This document shows, piece by piece, positions 59,584 through 64,000 of a stretch of DNA of 64,000 nucleotides. Position 1 is the first letter of the stretch, and each line of letters begins with the position of its first letter. This stretch comes from Rusavskia elegans. Its lineage: Eukaryota; Ascomycota; Lecanoromycetes; Teloschistales; Teloschistaceae. Under the pieces are notes generated by a model that was not told the origin of the DNA, made no database searches, and saw only the letters and a list, made by a program, of their open reading frames with translations. The stretch lies in contig SAUG01000042.1 of assembly GCA_011316305.1 (NCBI GenBank), positions 310,001 to 374,000 on the forward strand, given 5' to 3'. Both the position numbers and the translations under genes were made by a program.

Positions 59584-60337
59584 CGCTATGATCGGTCCTT
59601 ACTGCCTTCACGATATTAACGCAGCGATTCTGGAAACGATTGACCAGAGCATGGGAGGCTTCGTTTTTCATGCATTGGCATCTGACGCTTCCTTTAACTT
59701 TCGAGGTTGATCTTCTCAAATCTACCAAGCCAGCTAAATGGATGAGTTTGGAATATAATGATATTCTAGAAGGTTTTAGCTCTCTTGGGAATATTTGGCC
59801 ATTCATCGATCTCCAGGGTTGCAAGACAATGCAATTTAAGGCTCGTTGTTACCTACCAAAACGAATTCATTGACTATGTTGGAGTAAAGCCGTGCACCTT
59901 GTCGAGGCTTGTACCGGCCTCTAAATGCATGCACTCGTAGGGCGGCCGACTGAATGCTGGTTTAGAGTTCACTGTCCAACTTGTTAACAATGATGCTTCG
60001 AGAGCAATGTCTGCAGCCTATATGATCGATCACGCAGCACTTTCCTCGATCGGCATAACTCCACTCGGGAAGCCAACTTTCAGCCCTTATATTCCTATGC
60101 CCCTGCCAATTGGGCAGCAACCCAAATACAACCGTCTCTCACCTGTCTGCTATTTTCCCGAATATTCGAAGCCGCACCCTGAGCCCACCTGGCTGGTAGC
60201 AGCCAGATCATCATTCCCTCAGTCGAATGTTGACCACGTCTCCGCTCAATAGATAGCGAGGCATAGCTATCGACCTTTGAGATATGCATACAGCACATGT
60301 ACCCGACGATATTGCCTTTTGTGCCATGATATCCCTT
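59584..60337. other. Spacer between convergent genes
   Basis: 3' flanks of the methyltransferase and MOCS2A genes. Nothing else was recognised. Confidence 0.5.
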
Positions 60338-60616
60338 TCATCCCGAGCTGACGGGTGGGATTATAGCAACCTCATCACCTTCCTTAATGACGGTCGATCT
60401 CATAGCATCTTCATTCACATCAACATAATCCATATTGATCGTGAACAAACAGCTCGTCAACACCTTCTCTCCTATACCAGGATAGCTTTTTTCCAAATGC
60501 TGGAAGAGATCGGCAAGAGTCATTGGAGCTGGGAATTGCTGAGAGGAGATTTGGGTATATGTTGCGGCGGAAGCGAAGTAGAGGATTGTGAACTGATGGG
60601 TGAGTGACTTGGACAT
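60338..60616 (-). CDS. cnxG/MOCS2A: Molybdopterin synthase sulfur-carrier (small) subunit (92 aa)
   Basis: Ubiquitin-fold protein that donates sulfur from its C-terminal thiocarboxylate to precursor Z in molybdenum-cofactor synthesis, with the large subunit MOCS2B (not in this window). Intronless. It starts MSKSLTHQFTILYFASAATY. Family features are FTILYFASA at the first strand, the helix LADLFQHLEKSYPGIGEKVL, CLFTINMDYVDVNEDAMRST, IKEGDEVAIIPPVSSG. The length is right for the family. The terminal residues are Ser-Gly; the classical ending is Gly-Gly. The final Gly, which carries the thiocarboxylate, is present. Confidence 0.88.
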   Translation of the reverse strand: MSKSLTHQFTILYFASAATYTQISSQQFPAPMTLADLFQHLEKSYPGIGEKVLTSCLFTINMDYVDVNEDAMRSTVIKEGDEVAIIPPVSSG

Positions 60617-60995
60617 GCTGTTGAGTTAGCTAGTGAAGCGTTAGCTGGATGGATGATTTGGATGTTTTGGGGAGGAGTTGAGGTTATATGAGGATATCAG
60701 ATCTTAGGTTTTTTTTTCCCTTTGGAAGGGTTTCATGGTGTGGCCCCTTCAGATAATACATGCTTTTGATTGTTTGATCATCATGTAATGGAACAAGTGG
60801 AATCGCTGCTCTGGCTACTTACTTACTGCTGGTTTTCAATGGTAGTAGGTGTGAGATAAGATGATACTTCAATGACTGAAGGAAAGGCGTATTGGACAGA
60901 GGGAAGAAAGTCCAGCCTTGGCATGACGTAGCGAACGAAGCTACTCAATAATTGTCAACCCTTCAAGCTCCCTGTCCAAGAGCATTTAATTCCTT
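60617..60995. other. Divergent spacer
   Basis: Contains the promoters of MOCS2A (minus) and the RNase II gene (plus). A poly-T run (TTTTTTTT) lies near 60711. No gene. Confidence 0.5.
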
Positions 60996-63900
60996 ATGCA
61001 TATACGAGACCGGCTAAGAGCTACTTTAGCACAAAGAAGAGCCTCACAGAAATGCTGGAGCTGCTCATGCTTTTCGACCCAGCAGTACCGATCGCTACAG
61101 GCTGCTGTGACAGTCAAATCTCTCGAACACGACAATACATCTAGAGAGACTGAAGCGCCTCATACGAAGTCTCTACTTACGACCCCTCGTAGAATAAAAC
61201 AGCTTCAATATCTTGAGAACTCGCCGGCGACTGTTCACAATGGCCGGATCGGACGCATTCTATCTGGAGACGGGCGGCGGCCACGCATTATTCGGCTGCA
61301 ACAAGATGACAGAACAGTCGCTCAGGTATGGCCCTCCGATCGGGCTCGTTTGCTGGCCAGGCAAAACCCGGGAGATTATAGGACGCCACGGATACAGGAA
61401 TATAATACAAGAAAAGAGGTGATCAAGACACCACGGATCCGGAAGTACCCACGCGACAAGATAAGAATAAGCAAAGTCCCAATAGGACCAAATTCCAGGG
61501 TCAGCGCTCGGACAATAGAGCCCTTGGACTCGGACACTCTCTGTGACGAAGATCGATCAGTACCCGTGGTGCCTGGGGTTTTCGCAAAAATAACATCTCA
61601 AGAGATAAGTCTTGGGCGGACTAGCAGTCTAGCAGCTTCCAGAAGCCCTTTGTGGCATGTAGGGATATCAAGAGTGAAGTCGCGTCGTGGCGAGCGCTCA
61701 ACCTTGTCGTCTACACCCAATGGCCAAAAGACACGAATGAAAGGTAGCACCAGACAGACGAGGGTCGGTACAACACTCGGCTTGCAGCCAACTGTTCGTA
61801 GGCACCGATCCACTAAAATCCGGAGACTTTTCGAAGGCTATCGTGTTTTGGAAAAGCGGGCGAAAAGGCAGGCGAAAAAGCAGGCGAGATATGCAGGACT
61901 TCCGTGTGGTGTGCCGCTTTGTAGCACTACGAAACGGTGTATCAGCTCACCACAGTCTGAGAAGGATGTCGAGCTACGAACAATGAGAAGTAGGAGACAA
62001 CTGAGAGGGATAATGAGGAAAGTTTCGGGGAGGACGCCAGCAACTATTAAGTCCGTCGCCTCATTTGGCGATAATGTACCGGCGTTCATTGGCAGACAAC
62101 GACATCGACGTTACGTTATCCGGGATGCGATCGGAAGAGAGGTGCATATTCAATATACTGGTTCTGCGAAACAGACAGCGCCCACAGAGTCAAAGGAGGA
62201 TTTGCACTGCTCCAAAGGCTTAGTGGAGCCCGATAGTCGATTGATGAAAGAGACCGAAGAGTTACTCCAACTTTGGGTACAAGCTCCAGCGCCATCCAAG
62301 GGCACTCTGTCTTCACAACAAGCGAAGTCCTCTCAAAGGACCTCAAGGTCAATCAAATCAACACTGGAGCCGCCTGCTTCTTTGGCTGAACGTCTGCCGT
62401 CAACTTCAGCAAGCGATGCGCCCGAAACCACGGACAATGCAGTAAGGCTCGGCACATACCTGCCGCATGCTACATCAATGCAAAGCGCTGCATCATCTCT
62501 TGGCAAGCCAGGCCTACAAGATTTTCCACGCATGACTAACTGGCCAATAACGAGATCAAACATCCATGATGTCTCTTTAGGGCATCTTACTCGATCTCCA
62601 GTGATCACAGCAGCAAGGAGCCTGCACACGGGTATTGTATGTATGCACCTCCCTAGGTCGTCCACATATTCTAATCATACTGAAGGTTGTGAGGCAGCAG
62701 GTTGAGTCTCAGTCAACTCTACCAGCAGAAGCGAACAGTGCTCCCCTTTTGCCTAAAATCAGTGAGGTCGGGATCCGGGAGCACCTAAGACTGTGGCAAG
62801 AGCTGCAGAACAAGGACCCAGTCCAAGCTGTACAGAATACAGGCTCCTCAGTTACTCAGCCGGTCGAAAATGGTGCTGATAGCATGCTGGAAACAAGTGA
62901 TAACTCTTTACACGATGACCTGGAAGCATTCAGTGCCACTGGTGTTGACCAGGAAGGGGACACAGATGACCAATCTTTTCTACGCTCCGGCGATGTTGTC
63001 CCTATGAGGTATGACCGAACTTGAACTGCGTGAAAAGAATAATAACAGCTCGCTTACTTAGATAGTACCAAATCTGACCTATTGCTTGCGGTGTTCACTC
63101 GCATTATCGGATCCCAAGCTCAATTCTACAATGTACAGGGGAAGTGGCTTCACAGGCCTATCCGAAAGGTTTTCCATACGATCCCACGCATGTTCTCGTT
63201 AGAAGAATTAGAACCCATCCTACCTTACTTGCCGACTGAAGAGATTGACAACGACGCTCTTGATAAACTCCACATGATGGATGCTAGCATTCCAAGATCA
63301 GTTGGTGCAAAGCTCCTCGAGAAACTTCAGGCCTTTCAACAGGCAAGCGCAGACGTCTACCGAGATCATCTTGGAAGAATCGATCGAGTGCACTCTCTTG
63401 TGGCGCATGAATGGCAGAGAAGAGAATTATCTTTACGAGAGATTACTTCGATCGTCCTACAGAAGCCGGATATTTGTGACTTGACTGAGGTTGAATTGTA
63501 CACTGTACACAAAGTCCTCATCAAGGATTCAAAATTCCGTCCACAGGTAATGGCGAGGCACCGTACCTATCCGATCTGGAAAGTCAATCCACTTACCCAG
63601 ATACGCGACTACGAGAAAGTGAAGCATTGGCTGAGGGAGCATCTTGAAGTCGTAATCACACGAGCTACCTCAACCTCTGACACGTCAAATCCAACATATC
63701 GAGATGAGAATGTGGCACGTGGGAACCCTGTCTCTAGATTCGTCAAGAAAGCCAGGAACTTGATCCAGACAAGTCGAACGCACCGAAAGGTCACGACCTA
63801 TTCTTCGATGGGCCCAAGTGATCAGCAGGTCATACCTGGGCCCTCAAATGCTGATGCAGTCGTCAGCGTATCCACTCTAATAGCATTCGATCCAGAAGAA

Positions 63901-64000
63901 AGAATTATCATCGAGTACTTGAAAGACTGGGTACTGTCCAACCACATGCCAAGACTCGGAAGTACATGGTCTTTGAGTCCGATGTTGTTAAGAGCCGTTG
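60996..64000 (+). CDS. Mitochondrial RNase II-family exoribonuclease (DSS1/CYT-4-like), 5' part
   Basis: Probable 3'-5' exonuclease of the mitochondrial RNA degradosome (yeast Dss1, Neurospora CYT-4). Exons are 60996-62636, 62686-63008 and 63066 to beyond the right edge. The N-terminus (MHIRDRLRATLAQRRASQKC) is Arg-rich and acid-free, as in mitochondrial presequences. The next 400 or so residues are strongly basic and poorly structured. From about residue 550 come helical segments, then the S1/cold-shock-like LLLAVFTRIIGSQAQFYNVQ GKW, followed by FSLEELEPILPYLPTE and later REITSIVLQKPDICDLTEVE. The RNB catalytic domain would lie beyond 64000, so the family call rests on the resemblance of the linker region and is not certain. 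Confidence 0.6.

Noticed and set aside
1..64000. CRISPR arrays, bacterial operons, prophage or integrative elements
   Set aside because: The genes have spliceosomal introns throughout and are fungal families. No regularly spaced direct repeats were seen.

Overview
This window is nuclear DNA of a filamentous ascomycete (Pezizomycotina). The genes are separated by 0.3-1.9 kb and are mostly broken by introns of about 45-70 nt with GTATGT/GTAAGT-type donors and CTGAC/CTAAC-like branch points. The families are typical of that group: a LaeA-type methyltransferase, a Zn2Cys6 regulator, a GT71 mannosyltransferase, a TRP-like/ML-domain membrane protein and a DUF3605 protein. There are also stop-creating C-to-T type changes beside an AT-rich block, which resembles repeat-induced point mutation (RIP). 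The class (Dothideomycetes, Eurotiomycetes, Lecanoromycetes) cannot be settled from the sequence alone.

Left arm (1-4.2 kb) is the most accessory-looking part. It holds the 5' end of a secreted subtilisin-like protease running off the left edge, an unassigned reading frame, the eroded remains of a polytopic membrane protein with several stops and frame breaks, and an AT-rich block. An aldo-keto reductase whose first exon does not join in frame follows at 4.2-5.7 kb.

Centre-left (6-21.7 kb) is housekeeping. It contains a conserved basic protein of unknown role, divergent from the bifunctional purine enzyme ADE16/17 (purH). Next come a zinc-ribbon protein, a sugar-transporter-family MFS permease, a HOS2-type histone deacetylase divergent from an ING/PHD protein, a nine-exon oxysterol-binding (KES1/OSH) protein, a 194-bp MITE-like inverted-repeat element and a DUF3605 protein.

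Centre (21.7-36.4 kb) holds a small single-pass membrane protein, the U2AF small subunit, a short unknown gene, a DUF4185-like protein, a Cys/Met-metabolism PLP enzyme, a 1123-residue protein of unknown function and a GT71 mannosyltransferase. Centre-right (37.9-56.9 kb) holds a TRP-like/ML-domain membrane protein, a FYVE + RING protein (PIB1-like), an FMP42-like MFS protein, a Zn2Cys6 transcription factor, a GFA/CENP-V-fold protein, an amidase and a MARVEL-type membrane protein. The right end has a LaeA-like methyltransferase with a suspicious 5' exon, the molybdopterin synthase small subunit, and the 5' part of a mitochondrial RNase II (DSS1/CYT-4-like) running off the right edge.

The genes do not form one pathway or an obvious biosynthetic cluster. 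The nearest thing to functional pairing is the divergent HOS2/ING chromatin pair. I did not find a convincing undescribed system. The best leads are the inverted-repeat element near 20.2 kb, the RIP-like decay at 2.5-4.0 kb, the micro-exons, and the unassigned proteins. All exon boundaries below were worked out by hand from reading frame and splice-site consensus, with no expression data.
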